From assembly GCF_000334895.1 (NCBI RefSeq), contig NZ_BAFM01000011.1, positions 1-64,000 on the forward strand: 64,000 nt of DNA, given 5' to 3'. This stretch comes from Halococcus agarilyticus (GTDB taxonomy: Archaea > Halobacteriota > Halobacteria > Halobacteriales > Halococcaceae). The position numbers and the translations under genes were made by a program. How positions within the stretch are numbered: position 1 is the stretch's first letter; each line of letters opens with the position of its first letter. Under the pieces are notes generated by a model. It did no database searches. It was not told where the DNA came from and saw only the letters and a list, made by a program, of their open reading frames with translations. Positions 54,898 through 64,000 of the stretch are shown one piece after another.

Positions 54898-54957
54898 TCC
54901 CGAAGCTCTGTCGAGTCGACCAACATCGAGGGGATCACACGAAAGCGCAAGCCGCGA

Positions 54958-55485
54958 TCAGCCGGCGCGGTTCTCGCGGTGTGTCCGACGCTGGTCGAGT
55001 GCGTGCTCGCGGCGATCGCGCTGTTCGTCGGTCGGGCAGACGAGTTCGGGGACTCGTCGGCTGTCGTGTGCGCCGTCGACGGCGACGAACGTGAAAAACG
55101 AGGTCGTGGTCTCGCGAACCGCGCCGGTCGCTGGGCGTTCGGCGATGACGGCGACCTTTACACCCACGCTCGTCCGGCCCGCCTCGAAGACGTACCCCGA
55201 GAGCGTGACGATATCGCCCTGTTCGATCGGCGCGAGGAACTCGACACCCTCCATCGCGGCGGTGACGGTCAGTCCGCCCGAGAACCGCCGGGAGGCGATC
55301 GCGCCACAGACGTCCATCCAGTGGAGCACCCGACCGCCGAGCGCCTGCCCGAGGTTGTTCGTTCCGTTGGGCAGCAAGATCTCGCTCATTTCGGTGTACG
55401 AGTCGGCCAGGGTCGCCGTGCCAGCGTTCCCGGCAGTTGTGGGGTCCACAGTCGTTCGATCGGCAGTAGCGTCGAATTCGGTCAT
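54958..55485 (-). CDS. Acyl-CoA thioesterase (hotdog fold)
   Basis: A 175-residue hotdog-fold protein: MSEILLPNGTNNLGQALGGR, then VLHWMDVCGAIASRRF, DIVTLSGYVFEAGRTSVGVK and TTTSFFTFVAVD, the pattern of YciA/BFIT-type thioesterases that hydrolyse acyl-CoA. The first 25 residues are acidic and extra to the fold. Its ATG overlaps the nrdB stop codon (ATGA), so it is the third gene of the RNR operon, an unusual pairing with no obvious reason. Confidence 0.85.
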   Translation of the reverse strand: MTEFDATADRTTVDPTTAGNAGTATLADSYTEMSEILLPNGTNNLGQALGGRVLHWMDVCGAIASRRFSGGLTVTAAMEGVEFLAPIEQGDIVTLSGYVFEAGRTSVGVKVAVIAERPATGAVRETTTSFFTFVAVDGAHDSRRVPELVCPTDEQRDRREHALDQRRTHRENRAG

Positions 55486-56480
55486 CACCACTCCAGCGAG
55501 CCGCCAGTGCGGTACTCCGTGACCTGGGTCTCGAAGAAGTTCTTCTCCTTGTTCAGGTCCGCAGCCTCCGAGAGCCACGGGAACGGGTTGTCGGCGTCGT
55601 ACTCGGGGGCGAGGTCGAGCTGGCGCAGCCGTCGGTCGGCGACGTACTCGACGTACTCCGCGAACTGGTCGGGCCCCATCCCCAGGATCTCGTCGGGACA
55701 GGCCTCGCGGGCGTAGCGGCGTTCGAGCTCCACCGCACGGGTGACGAGATCGCGCACCTCCTCGCCGAACGCGTCGGTCCACGCGCCGGTTTCGGTCCGA
55801 ACAGTGTCGATGAGGTCGACGCCGAACCCGAGATGCAGCGACTCGTCGCGCATGATGTACTCGAACTGCTGGCCGACGCCGGTCATCTTGCCCTGGCGCT
55901 TCAGCCCGAGCATCATCGCGAAGCCCGCGTAGAAGAAGATCCCCTCCATGATGACGTAAAAACCGATCAGATCACGGAGGAACGCCCGAACGTCCTCCTG
56001 ACTCCGGATCTCGAAGTCGTCGCGGTCGATCACTCTGGTGAGATCGACCACGAACTCGTCTTTCGCCTCGATGGCGGGGATCCGGTCGTACATCCCGTAG
56101 AGATGCTCCGGCTCGAAGCCCAGACTGTCACAGCAGTAGATGAACGTGTCGGTGTGGACGGCCTCCTCGTAGGCCTGGCGGAGGAGATACTGGCGACATT
56201 CGGGGGCGGTCACGTGGTCGTACACCGCGAGCACGATGTTGTTCGCAGTCAGCGACTCCGCGGTCGAGAAGAACCCGAGGTTCCACTCGACGAGCCGACG
56301 CTCGGCGTCGGTCAGGTCGCCCTCCGACCACTGACGGACGTCCTCGCCCATCGGGATCTCCTCGGGTGTCCAGTTGTTCGCCACGCCGTCGCGGTAGTAC
56401 TCGCGCGCCCACTCGTAGTCGATCGGCAGGATCTTGTTCGGATCGTGGCCGTCGGCATCGGTGGTGTACGTGATCGGCAT
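55485..56480 (-). CDS. nrdB: Ribonucleotide reductase small subunit, class Ic-like
   Basis: A 331-residue ferritin-fold R2 protein. Metal ligands visible are E75, E106, H109, E179, E213 and H216 (FSTAESLTANN, YEEAVHTDTF, VIMEGIFFYAG, RDESLHLGF). The position of the radical Tyr, four residues after H109, is F113, and the first ligand is Glu rather than Asp. Both are the published signature of class Ic R2, which uses a Mn/Fe centre instead of a tyrosyl radical. It works with NrdA, encoded just upstream (stop/start overlap TAATG). Confidence 0.93.
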   Translation of the reverse strand: MPITYTTDADGHDPNKILPIDYEWAREYYRDGVANNWTPEEIPMGEDVRQWSEGDLTDAERRLVEWNLGFFSTAESLTANNIVLAVYDHVTAPECRQYLLRQAYEEAVHTDTFIYCCDSLGFEPEHLYGMYDRIPAIEAKDEFVVDLTRVIDRDDFEIRSQEDVRAFLRDLIGFYVIMEGIFFYAGFAMMLGLKRQGKMTGVGQQFEYIMRDESLHLGFGVDLIDTVRTETGAWTDAFGEEVRDLVTRAVELERRYAREACPDEILGMGPDQFAEYVEYVADRRLRQLDLAPEYDADNPFPWLSEAADLNKEKNFFETQVTEYRTGGSLEW

Positions 56481-58951
56481 TACTGGCAGGCCTCACAGGT
56501 CGGGTCCTCGACCGACGGAAGATCGTTTTCGGTGTTGTCGGTGCTTTCACTCTCGACGTCACGGGTCTGGGTCCGGCCGTACTCCGCCATGTCGATCGTG
56601 GACTTCTCGAACTGGCTCGCACCGAGCGTCCGAAGGTAGTAGGTAGTCTTGAGACCGAGTTCCCACGCCGTCCGATACACGTCGTCGAGCAGCGACCCAT
56701 CCGTGGAGGGGAAGAAGACGTTGACCGACTGGCTCTGGTCGAGCCAAACTCCCCTGCGGGCGGCGAGCCTGAGCTGGTGGCGTGGGTCGATCTCGAACGC
56801 GCCGCGATGGCGTTCGCGGACCGCTTCGGGGATCTCGGTGATCTCCTGGATCGAGCCGTCGTGGTACTTGATCCGGTCGAGCATCTCGTCGTCCCAGAGG
56901 TCGCGCTCGTCGAGATCGGCGACGAGGTGGTCGTTGACGACGGTGAACTCGCCGCTCATGTTCGACTTGACGTAGAGGTTGGCGTAGAGCGGCTCGATCG
57001 AGGGCGTGGTGCCCGCGATGGTCGAGATCGTCGCCGTGGGCGCGATCGCCATCGTGTTCGAGTTCCGCATCCCGTGATTTCGGACGTGTTCGCGGACTCC
57101 CTCCCAGTCGAGGCGTTCGTTCACCTCGACCGGGATCTCGCGGTCGCGTTCGGCTTCGAGCAGCGAGACGGTGTCCTGGGGGAAGACGTCGCGGTCCCAC
57201 TTCGAGCCCGCGTAGGAGTCGTAGGTGCCGCGCTCTCTCGCCAGGCGCGAGGAGTTGAGGATGGCGTGATAGGAGTGGAACTCGGCGATGCGGTCGGCGA
57301 AGTCGACGGCATCCTCGCTCGCCATCGAGATATCCTGTTCGAGCAGCGCCTCGTGAAAGCCCATCATCCCGAGGCCCACCGGTCTGTGGCGGGTGTTCGA
57401 ACGCTCGGCGCGGTCGGTGGGATAGAAGTTCAGGTCCACCACGTTGTCGAGCATCCGCATCGCGGTCTCGATGGTGTCGGCGAGGCGCTCGCGATCGATC
57501 CCCTCGATGGCTCCACTGTCCGCGGCTCCGTCGTCGCCCGGCGTTTCGTCACTATCCGCGTCCGTGACGTGGCGCGCGAGATTTACCGAGCCGAGGTTGC
57601 AGACCGCCGTCTCCTCCTCGGAGGTGTTGAGCGTGATCTCGGTACACAGGTTCGAGGAATTGATGACACCCGCGTGGTCCTGGGGCGAGCGCACGTTGCA
57701 GGCGTCCTTGAACGTGAGCCACGGATGGCCGGTCTCGAACAGCCGGGTGAGCATCGTCCGCCAGAGGGAAGCGGCGTCGCGGCGCTCGTACTGATCGATC
57801 TCACCTGCGTCGGCCTGGCGCTCGTACTCCCGATATCGCCGTTCGAACTCCTCGCCGTAGGTTTCGTGAAGGTCAGGTGTCTCGTCGGGCGAGAACAGCG
57901 TCCACTGCCCGTCGTTCTGGACGCGTTTCATGAACAGGTCGGGCACCCACGCCGCAGTGTTCATCTCGTGAGTCCGTCGGCGCTCGTCGCCGGTGTTGCG
58001 CTTCAGATCGAGGAAAGCGGGGAAATCGAGATGCCACGGTTCGAGGTACGCACACGCGGCCCCGCGGCGCTTGCCGGACCGGTTGATCGCCGCGGTCACG
58101 TCGTTCGAGATGTTGAGGAACGGCACTGTGCCTGTCGACTCGACGCCCGTCGACTCGATGCGTGCGCCCGCCGCCCGGACGTTGGTCCAGTCGTTACCCA
58201 GCCCGCCCGACCACTTCGAGAGCTTCGCGTGGGCCTTGTAGGAGTCGAAGATCCCCTCCAAGTCGTCCGGGACGGTCGTGAGATAACACGAGGAGAGCTG
58301 TGGGTGGGTCGTGCCGGCGTGGAACAGCGTCGGCGTCGAGAAGACGAACCTGAGGGTGGAGAGCGCGTCGTAGAACTCCTTCGCCCGCGCGAGACGCTCG
58401 TCCTCGGGCTCACGGAGTGCGATCCCCATCGCGACCCGCATCCAGAACGTCTGGGGGAGTTCGATCGAGTCGTCGTCCACAGTGAGGAAGTACCGCTGGG
58501 CGAGCGTCGTCATCGCCATGTGTTCGAGTCGGCCGTCGCGCGCGGGTTCGAGGGAGTCGGCGAGTGCGGCGAGGTCGTACTCGGCCATCCGCTCGTCGAG
58601 AAGCTCGGCCTCGACGCCGCGCTCGATTCCCGCACGGAACGCCTCACGGTAGCCCGCGGCGGGAATTCCGTCGGCACCTGGTTCCTCGTCGGTGACCTCG
58701 CGGTAGTGCTGGTGGCGGAACACCGCGGCAGCGAGGCGCTTGTACGCCGGATCGCGCTCGACGCGGGCGGTCAGCACCCCGACGAGTGCCTCCCGGGCCT
58801 CCGCCCCGGTCGCGCCCGCGTAGAGGTCGCGCTCGGTCGCGGCGACGATCTCCGCGGCGGTGTCGTCGGTGAGCAGTGCTTCGTCGTCGGGTCGCGCTCG
58901 ATCGAGCGCCCGACGAACGACGGTCGTGACGGCCGCTGCGTTCTCGGTCAT
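56480..58951 (-). CDS. nrdA: Ribonucleotide reductase large subunit
   Basis: An 823-residue enzyme that reduces ribonucleotides to deoxyribonucleotides. It has an N-terminal ATP cone, active-site cysteines in LSSCYLTT, INSSNLCTEI and TAVCNLGSVNL, the phosphate loop PTATISTIAGTTPSIEP, and a CxxC tail (CEACQ) that regenerates the site. A long acidic insert (DADSDETPGDDGAADSGAIE) occurs near residue 435. I set the start at ATG 58951; an in-frame ATG 40 residues earlier (59071) is possible but Arg/Pro-rich. A CTTTATT sequence near 59056-59062 may be its TATA box, giving an 80-nt leader. First gene of nrdA-nrdB-thioesterase. Confidence 0.95.
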   Translation of the reverse strand: MTENAAAVTTVVRRALDRARPDDEALLTDDTAAEIVAATERDLYAGATGAEAREALVGVLTARVERDPAYKRLAAAVFRHQHYREVTDEEPGADGIPAAGYREAFRAGIERGVEAELLDERMAEYDLAALADSLEPARDGRLEHMAMTTLAQRYFLTVDDDSIELPQTFWMRVAMGIALREPEDERLARAKEFYDALSTLRFVFSTPTLFHAGTTHPQLSSCYLTTVPDDLEGIFDSYKAHAKLSKWSGGLGNDWTNVRAAGARIESTGVESTGTVPFLNISNDVTAAINRSGKRRGAACAYLEPWHLDFPAFLDLKRNTGDERRRTHEMNTAAWVPDLFMKRVQNDGQWTLFSPDETPDLHETYGEEFERRYREYERQADAGEIDQYERRDAASLWRTMLTRLFETGHPWLTFKDACNVRSPQDHAGVINSSNLCTEITLNTSEEETAVCNLGSVNLARHVTDADSDETPGDDGAADSGAIEGIDRERLADTIETAMRMLDNVVDLNFYPTDRAERSNTRHRPVGLGMMGFHEALLEQDISMASEDAVDFADRIAEFHSYHAILNSSRLARERGTYDSYAGSKWDRDVFPQDTVSLLEAERDREIPVEVNERLDWEGVREHVRNHGMRNSNTMAIAPTATISTIAGTTPSIEPLYANLYVKSNMSGEFTVVNDHLVADLDERDLWDDEMLDRIKYHDGSIQEITEIPEAVRERHRGAFEIDPRHQLRLAARRGVWLDQSQSVNVFFPSTDGSLLDDVYRTAWELGLKTTYYLRTLGASQFEKSTIDMAEYGRTQTRDVESESTDNTENDLPSVEDPTCEACQ

Positions 58952-59227
58952 GGGGTTGGTGTCGGTCGGGACATGGTTGTGACTGCCTGGCGGTCGCGCT
59001 GCCGGCGATCCTCGCGTGACGGGATCGCGTCTGTCCGCATCCGGGACCCGACCTCGAATAAAGCTTTCCAATGGTGCTTTCAGTAGGACAAGTAGACTTG
59101 CTGTGCGTGGGCGGCTTCAGTTCACGCTCGGTTTCGCGGCGGCACACCCCGGAACCGGCGTTCGACCGTGTACGTGTCGTCCACGACCTCCCGAACAGTT
59201 ATGCCACGAACGTACGAACCGGTCGAC

Positions 59228-59674
59228 ATGAATCGGGTCCGTGCGTGGCTCCTCTCGACAGCGGTCGGGGTCGCCGTCGGTGGCGGGACGTTCGCGTGGC
59301 TCGTCAGCGATCCGTCGCTCGCCATCGCACTCGGGGTCGTCTACGCCGTCGGGACGCGACTCGCTATCGAATTTACCTCTACGCTCCCGGGGGGTACGGG
59401 GAGACTCGACTGGCAGCAGACTCGCTGGCAGGCAGCGTTCATCGCGGTCATGGTGCACGTCGCAATTTTTAGCGCGAACACCGTACTCTTTGACTCGTTC
59501 GGAGTGAGCGTGGCACTCAATCTGCTCGTGTTCGGTGTCGGCTCGACGGGGTTGTTCTTCGGGATCGCGATGGCGCGCGAACAGGCTGTCACGGACGAAT
59601 CGGCTGGCGAGGCGGGGACTCCGAAGGGAATCGGACGCGACAGCACCGCCGATACGGCCGGCGAAAACGCGTGA
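59228..59674 (+). CDS. Hypothetical four-helix membrane protein
   Basis: A 148-residue protein with helices near residues 6-26, 29-48, 64-84 and 89-112, followed by a Thr/Gly/Asp tail. The start MNRVRAWLLSTAVG fits ATG 59228; an AGTTATG box about 24-30 nt upstream suggests leaderless transcription. It is convergent with uvrB: its stop codon ends 2 nt before the uvrB stop. No family recognised. Confidence 0.68.
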   Translation: MNRVRAWLLSTAVGVAVGGGTFAWLVSDPSLAIALGVVYAVGTRLAIEFTSTLPGGTGRLDWQQTRWQAAFIAVMVHVAIFSANTVLFDSFGVSVALNLLVFGVGSTGLFFGIAMAREQAVTDESAGEAGTPKGIGRDSTADTAGENA

Positions 59675-59675
59675 A

Positions 59676-61745
59676 TTAAAACTCCGATTCCGGCGGCACA
59701 CCCTCCTCGGGCGGCACGCCGTCTTCGGTCGCGAGGTCGAACTCCGTGCGGATTTCTCGTACTCGGTCGCGGATGTCGGCTGCGAGTTCGAATTCCAGAT
59801 TCTCGGCCGCCTCGTTCATCCGGTTTTCGAGCTCTTCGATCAGCTCGGCGGCCGCGTCGGCGTCGTCGGGTTCGAGGTTCGCGGTGCCGCCGGTGTCGGT
59901 TTTCGATCCCGGCAGGTTGGTCTCGCCGACCGCCTTCTCGATCGTTCGGGGTTCGAAGCCGTGCTCGTCGTTGTACTCCTGCTGGATCTCGCGGCGGCGC
60001 TGGGTCTCGTCGATCGCCGATTGCATCGAGTCGGTCACGTCGTCGGCGTAGAGCACGACCTCGCCGGCGACGTTTCTGGCGGCCCGACCCATCGTCTGAA
60101 CGAGGGTGGTTTCCGAGCGCAGGAACCCCTCCTGGTCGGCGTCGAGGATCGCCACGAGCGAGACTTCCGGGATGTCGAGGCCCTCGCGGAGGAGGTTGAT
60201 CCCCACGAGCACGTCGAACTCTCCGAGTCTGAGACCGCGGACGAGCTCGTGGCGTTCGAGGGTGTCGGTCTCGTCGTGCATGTACTCGACCGCGACGCCC
60301 GACTCCTCGAGGTACTCGGTGAGATCCTCGGCCATCCGCTTGGTGAGCGTCGTCACGAGGACACGTTCGTCGCGCTCGACGCGGTCGTCGATCCGGTCGA
60401 GGAGGTCGTCGATCTGGCCGTCGACCGGCGAGATCTCGACCGCGGGATCGACGAGGTGGGTGGGGCGGACGATCTGCTCGACGATCCGATCGGAGTGCTC
60501 GCGCTCGTAGTCGCCGGGCGTCGCGCTGACGTAGAGGGTTTGTCCTGTTCGCTCCTCGAACTCGGGATACCGGAGCGGACGGTTGTCGTAGGCCGTCGGG
60601 AGGCGGAAGCCGTTCCCGACCAGCGAGTCCTTTCGGGACTTATCGCCCGCGAATTGGCCCCGAATCTGGGGCACGGTCTGGTGGGATTCGTCGAGTACGG
60701 TGAGGAAGTCCTCGGGGAAGTAATCGAGGAGCGTGGAGGGCGCGTCGCCAGGCTCGCGATCCGAGAGGTGGACGGAGTAGTTCTCGATCCCCGAGCAATA
60801 CCCTGTTTCTTCGAGCATTTCGAGATCGAAGGTGGTGCGCTCCTCGATGCGCTGGGCCGCCACGAGGTCGCCCTCGCGTTCGAAGTAGGCAACGCGTTCG
60901 TCCAGCAGGTCCTCGATCTCGCCGATGGCGTTTTCGAGGCGATCCTCGGGGATCGAATAGTGTTCGGCGGGATGGATGAGCGAGGCCGGTTCCTCGCTCT
61001 TGACGTCGCCTTCGAGCGGGTCGAGCTTGGTGAGGCGATCGATCTCGTCGCCCCAGAACTCCACGCGGACGGCGTAGCGGCCGTACATCGGGAAGATCTC
61101 GACGGTATCACCCCGGACGCGGAAGGTTCCTTGGGTGAAATCGACGTCGTTGCGCTCGTAGTTCAGGTCGACGAGCCGGCCGAGCAGTTCGTCGCGATCG
61201 ATGGTCTGACCGACCTCCAGCCGGAGGCTCATCTCCTCGTAGTTCGCGGGATCACCGAGACCGTAGATCGCCGACACCGAGGCGACCACGATCACGTCGT
61301 CGCGAGTGAGCAGGGAGCGGGTCGCGGAGTGGCGGAGTCGGTCGATCTCGTCGTTGATCGAGGCGTCCTTCTCGATGTACTTGTCGGTCTGCTCGACGTA
61401 CGCCTCGGGCTGGTAGTAGTCGTAATAGGAGACGAAGTACTCGACGGCGTTGTCGGGGAAGAGGTTCCGGAACTCCTCGTAGAGCTGCGCTGCGAGGGTT
61501 TTGTTGTGGGCGATCACGAGGGTCGGCTTCTGGATCTCCTCGATCGTCCACGAGACGGTGTTCGTCTTGCCCGATCCCGTGACCCCGAGCAGGGTCTGTT
61601 CGTCCATCCCGCTCTCGAACCCCTCGGCGAGCCGCGCGATGGCATCGGGCTGATCCCCAGCGGGATCGAACGGCGCGTCCACCCGAAACGGGCGCTCGGA
61701 GCCGGGACGGTCGGGCTGGAGCGGGCCGGACTGGGTGTCACTCAT
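59676..61745 (-). CDS. uvrB: Excinuclease ABC subunit B
   Basis: A 689-residue helicase-like repair protein: Walker [14 protein letters not shown], the beta-hairpin [15 protein letters not shown] that inserts between strands, motif [13 protein letters not shown], motif [16 protein letters not shown], and a C-terminal UVR domain ([20 protein letters not shown]). It locates damage and recruits UvrC. Full length and no gaps. It starts with a stretch of Ser/Gly/Pro before the ATPase. A UvrA gene is not in this window. Confidence 0.97.
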   Translation of the reverse strand: MSDTQSGPLQPDRPGSERPFRVDAPFDPAGDQPDAIARLAEGFESGMDEQTLLGVTGSGKTNTVSWTIEEIQKPTLVIAHNKTLAAQLYEEFRNLFPDNAVEYFVSYYDYYQPEAYVEQTDKYIEKDASINDEIDRLRHSATRSLLTRDDVIVVASVSAIYGLGDPANYEEMSLRLEVGQTIDRDELLGRLVDLNYERNDVDFTQGTFRVRGDTVEIFPMYGRYAVRVEFWGDEIDRLTKLDPLEGDVKSEEPASLIHPAEHYSIPEDRLENAIGEIEDLLDERVAYFEREGDLVAAQRIEERTTFDLEMLEETGYCSGIENYSVHLSDREPGDAPSTLLDYFPEDFLTVLDESHQTVPQIRGQFAGDKSRKDSLVGNGFRLPTAYDNRPLRYPEFEERTGQTLYVSATPGDYEREHSDRIVEQIVRPTHLVDPAVEISPVDGQIDDLLDRIDDRVERDERVLVTTLTKRMAEDLTEYLEESGVAVEYMHDETDTLERHELVRGLRLGEFDVLVGINLLREGLDIPEVSLVAILDADQEGFLRSETTLVQTMGRAARNVAGEVVLYADDVTDSMQSAIDETQRRREIQQEYNDEHGFEPRTIEKAVGETNLPGSKTDTGGTANLEPDDADAAAELIEELENRMNEAAENLEFELAADIRDRVREIRTEFDLATEDGVPPEEGVPPESEF

Positions 61746-61948
61746 CGGTGGGAAGGAGGGGACGGACCCACTTGACGCACTCGCTTGTGGAAGATCGCGG
61801 GCCGGTTAGCGGTTCATCGTTGGAGTATTCCGTCCGATGAGCTATCGAAACGAGAAAATCCATGGTTTCGATCGTTTGACTTGGTTTCTCGTCGGTTTGG
61901 GTTCGAAATTGGCAAATCTTAAGCCAGGACGAGGAGACGAATGAACCG

Positions 61949-63742
61949 ATGACAGGAATCGCCGGCGGGACAGTCTCCGCAACGGCCGTCGAAGCGATGA
62001 CGGGGACGCTGGAGCACGAGTCGTGGTACGAGACCGAACGCTTCGGGGGGGACGACGGCGGGCTCGGGTTCGTCCACCACGGCGACCGGGACCCGTCCGG
62101 CCACGCGAGCTGGCAGGACGGCGATCGGGCGGGGGCCATCTACGGCGTGGTGTCGAGCCAGAACGAACGCGGTCTCGACACCGGCGAGGTGATCGAGGCG
62201 GTGCTGGAACGGCCGCGGGAGGTGCTGCCCAATCTGGATGGGCCGTTCGTGATCGCGTGTTACGACGGGGCGGCCGAACGGGTCGTGCTGGCGACCGACA
62301 AGATCGGCGCACGGCCGTGTTACTACGCGACCCCCGACGACGGGGGACTGCTGTTCGGGTCGGAAGTCAAGGCCCCCTTGAGTCGGATCGACGACCCCAC
62401 GGTGGACGTGGCGGCGGTGAGCGACGTCGTGATGCTCGGCCACGTCTGGGGCGAGAAGACGCTCGTGGAGGACGTTCGCGCGCTGCCGCCGTCGACCGTG
62501 CTCGAATACGAGGGCGGCGAGGTCGAACGAACTCGATACTGGACGCCCGACTTCGAGGCGGCCGAGCCAGGCGACGGCTACGTGTTCGAACTGGCGAGCC
62601 GCTACCGGGACGCGGTCACCGACATGGCGGGCACCATCGACGGCGAGACCGGGCTGTGGCTCTCCGGGGGGCTCGACAGCCGGACGATGGCCACCGAGTT
62701 GAAGCGAGCCACCGAGACGAACGGCGGTATCGACTCGATCCAGACCTACACGTACGACTCCAACCCGCCGGCGGGCGGCAACCCCGCGCTCGCCGGTCGC
62801 ATCGCCGACACGCTCGACATCGCGAACGAGGAGATCACGCTCGACGGGGAGCGATTCGCCGAGGTCATCGATGCGGCGATCGACGCGACCGGCGGGATGG
62901 TACGCTGGAACACGTTCGTCAACCTCTCGGCCGTCTACAACCTCGACGGGAACGCCCCGGGCGTCGTCCTCGAAGCCGCCGGCCAGGGCGAACTCCTCGG
63001 CGAGCACATCACGCGCCATCAGTTCACCGAGTGTGAGGACGCCGCCGAGGGGCTCTACCACCGCCAGCACGCGATCCCGGAGGACACCCTCGACGACCTC
63101 ATCGAGGCCGACGTCGACCCGCGAGCACCGTTCGAGCGCTCGGCACGGGAGAGCGACCAGCGGACGATGCGCCGGACGATGCTCGACGCCCACTTCCAGA
63201 ACCACTACGCCCGCTTCGTCTTCGCGAGCAACCCGCTGGCGAGGCGCAAGGTCGGGACCCGGACGCCCTTTGCGAACGGTGCGTTCCTCGATCACGTCGC
63301 CGGGCTGCCGATGACCTATCGGATGGGGACGTACCCGACCACCGACGGCGGCGTGCCCTACGGTGCCAGCAAGTCGAAGCTCAGGCTGAGCCGGGCGCTG
63401 AACGCGGATCTCGCGAAGATCCCCTACGAGCGAACCCGTCTGCCGCCGGCGTACCCCTACCCCGCTCACGTCGCCGGGTTCACCCTGAACACCGGCGTCA
63501 GGCTGCTCCTCGATCAGATGACTCATGGCGGGCAGAGTCTGGGCGACGCGTGGTACCGCTCCGATCCGGACCTGCGCGAGCACGTCGACGACCTCCTGCG
63601 CGGCGCGTGCGAGCGCGAGTTCTTCAACGCAGCGAAGATCCGGGAGCTCCGGCGCGAACATCTCAGCGACGAGGAAGACAACATCATGACGATCGCGCCG
63701 ATCTCGACCGTCGAGGCGTGGCTCCAGAACCACGTCGACTGA
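61949..63742 (+). CDS. Asparagine synthetase-like protein lacking the glutaminase cysteine
   Basis: A 597-residue two-domain protein. The N-terminal Ntn-type glutaminase-like domain (MTGIAGGTVSATAVEAM) has Thr where asparagine synthetase B has Cys at position 2, and keeps IGARPCYYATPDDGGLLFGS. The C-terminal ATP-pyrophosphatase domain has the PP-loop SGGLDS at 239-244. It may take ammonia from solution, or another nucleophile, to adenylate a carboxylate as in beta-lactam synthetase relatives; the true product is unknown. It ends 20 nt before a copy of repeat B and is preceded by TATA-like AAATCTTAAG near 61914-61923. Confidence 0.8.
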   Translation: MTGIAGGTVSATAVEAMTGTLEHESWYETERFGGDDGGLGFVHHGDRDPSGHASWQDGDRAGAIYGVVSSQNERGLDTGEVIEAVLERPREVLPNLDGPFVIACYDGAAERVVLATDKIGARPCYYATPDDGGLLFGSEVKAPLSRIDDPTVDVAAVSDVVMLGHVWGEKTLVEDVRALPPSTVLEYEGGEVERTRYWTPDFEAAEPGDGYVFELASRYRDAVTDMAGTIDGETGLWLSGGLDSRTMATELKRATETNGGIDSIQTYTYDSNPPAGGNPALAGRIADTLDIANEEITLDGERFAEVIDAAIDATGGMVRWNTFVNLSAVYNLDGNAPGVVLEAAGQGELLGEHITRHQFTECEDAAEGLYHRQHAIPEDTLDDLIEADVDPRAPFERSARESDQRTMRRTMLDAHFQNHYARFVFASNPLARRKVGTRTPFANGAFLDHVAGLPMTYRMGTYPTTDGGVPYGASKSKLRLSRALNADLAKIPYERTRLPPAYPYPAHVAGFTLNTGVRLLLDQMTHGGQSLGDAWYRSDPDLREHVDDLLRGACEREFFNAAKIRELRREHLSDEEDNIMTIAPISTVEAWLQNHVD

Positions 63743-63849
63743 ATCGAACGAGAGTCGCGGCGTCGCGGTCCGGCTGTGGAGATGCCGCGGCAGCGGTGCG
63801 GGCCTGGCGTCTCGACGATCCGAGTGAGTTGCGGCGCAAGGGAGCAGCG

Positions 63850-64000
63850 TTCGCCTGGCGGATGAAGGGCGAGCGAGTGAAACGAGCGAGGGCTTCGGCG
63901 GTGCTGTGCGGTTGGCGGTCGCGGAGGACACCAGCAGCCCCACCGCGAGCGAACGAGCGAACGGAGTGAGCGAGCGCAATCCCCCCGCAGTAAAAAGGTG
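63850..64000 (+). repeat. Dispersed repeat family B, copy 3 (cut by the window edge)
   Basis: It shows TCGCCTGGCGGATGAAGGGC, GAGGGCTTCGGCGGTGCTGT, GCGGTTGGCGG, CCAGCAGCCCCACCGCGAG and CCCCCCGCAGTAAAAAGGTG, the ordered landmarks of copies 1 and 2. It lies just downstream of the asparagine-synthetase-like gene, as copy 1 lies downstream of the metallo-hydrolase gene. It lacks the hairpin array of copy 2. The block from 63743 to 63849 shows no gene. Confidence 0.7.

Noticed and set aside
56777-59086. 769-codon open frame on the plus strand opposite nrdA
   Set aside because: It lies antiparallel to a well supported gene and has no domain motif; stop codons are rare in this frame only because of the GC-rich third positions of nrdA.
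59535-61775. 746-codon open frame opposite uvrB
   Set aside because: It is a mirror of uvrB codons, has repeated basic and Val/Leu/Gly patterns, and no ribosomal or TATA signal leads into it.

Overview
The window is chromosomal DNA of a halophilic archaeon (class Halobacteria). The evidence is strong GC bias, very acidic proteins, twin-arginine lipoproteins, TATA boxes about 25-30 nt upstream of start codons with almost no leader (leaderless genes), ribosomal protein L40e, Hef, LysW-type arginine synthesis, and a bacterial-type NAD-dependent DNA ligase next to UvrB/UvrC, which is typical of haloarchaea. I cannot name the genus without a database. I see no rRNA, tRNA, CRISPR array, transposase or integrase.

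Layout: 0-0.5 kb, the tail of a small membrane protein (possibly broken) and a dispersed repeat. 0.5-4 kb, DUF99 protein, metallo-beta-lactamase-fold protein, L40e, Tsr3 and malate dehydrogenase. 4-4.65 kb, a gene-free stretch packed with perfect hairpins inside a larger dispersed repeat. 4.65-12.2 kb, zinc-ribbon protein, Hef helicase/nuclease, and a CBS / glycyl-tRNA synthetase / dolichol-kinase-like operon. 12.4-20 kb, a five-gene peptide-type ABC importer (binding protein, two permeases, two ATPases). 20-21 kb, small proteins and a 2'-5' RNA ligase-family protein. 21-30.2 kb, a full arginine pathway (argG, argH, lysW, argX, argC, argB, argD, argE, argF) preceded by a possible arginine-rich leader peptide. 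30.4-34.8 kb, a ferritin-like/spondin secreted protein, small regulators and an HtrA-like protease. 34.9-44.4 kb, amino-acid genes (thrC, serA, serB, metX, metY) mixed with membrane and secreted proteins. 44.7-50 kb, redoxin, aminotransferase and ligA. 50.4-54.9 kb, a Met-rich lipoprotein, a membrane-tethered winged-helix protein, uvrC and a HAD protein. 55-59 kb, ribonucleotide reductase operon nrdA-nrdB-thioesterase. 59.2-63.8 kb, uvrB and an asparagine-synthetase-like protein, ending in another copy of the dispersed repeat.

The most unusual structures are the run of nine 3-nt-loop hairpins at 4101-4414, the dispersed repeat family with conserved ends (three copies), and the arginine-rich mini-ORF with competing hairpin arms in front of argG. 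Among proteins, NrdB has Phe where the radical Tyr normally sits (class Ic signature), and the AsnB-like protein has Thr in place of the glutaminase Cys.
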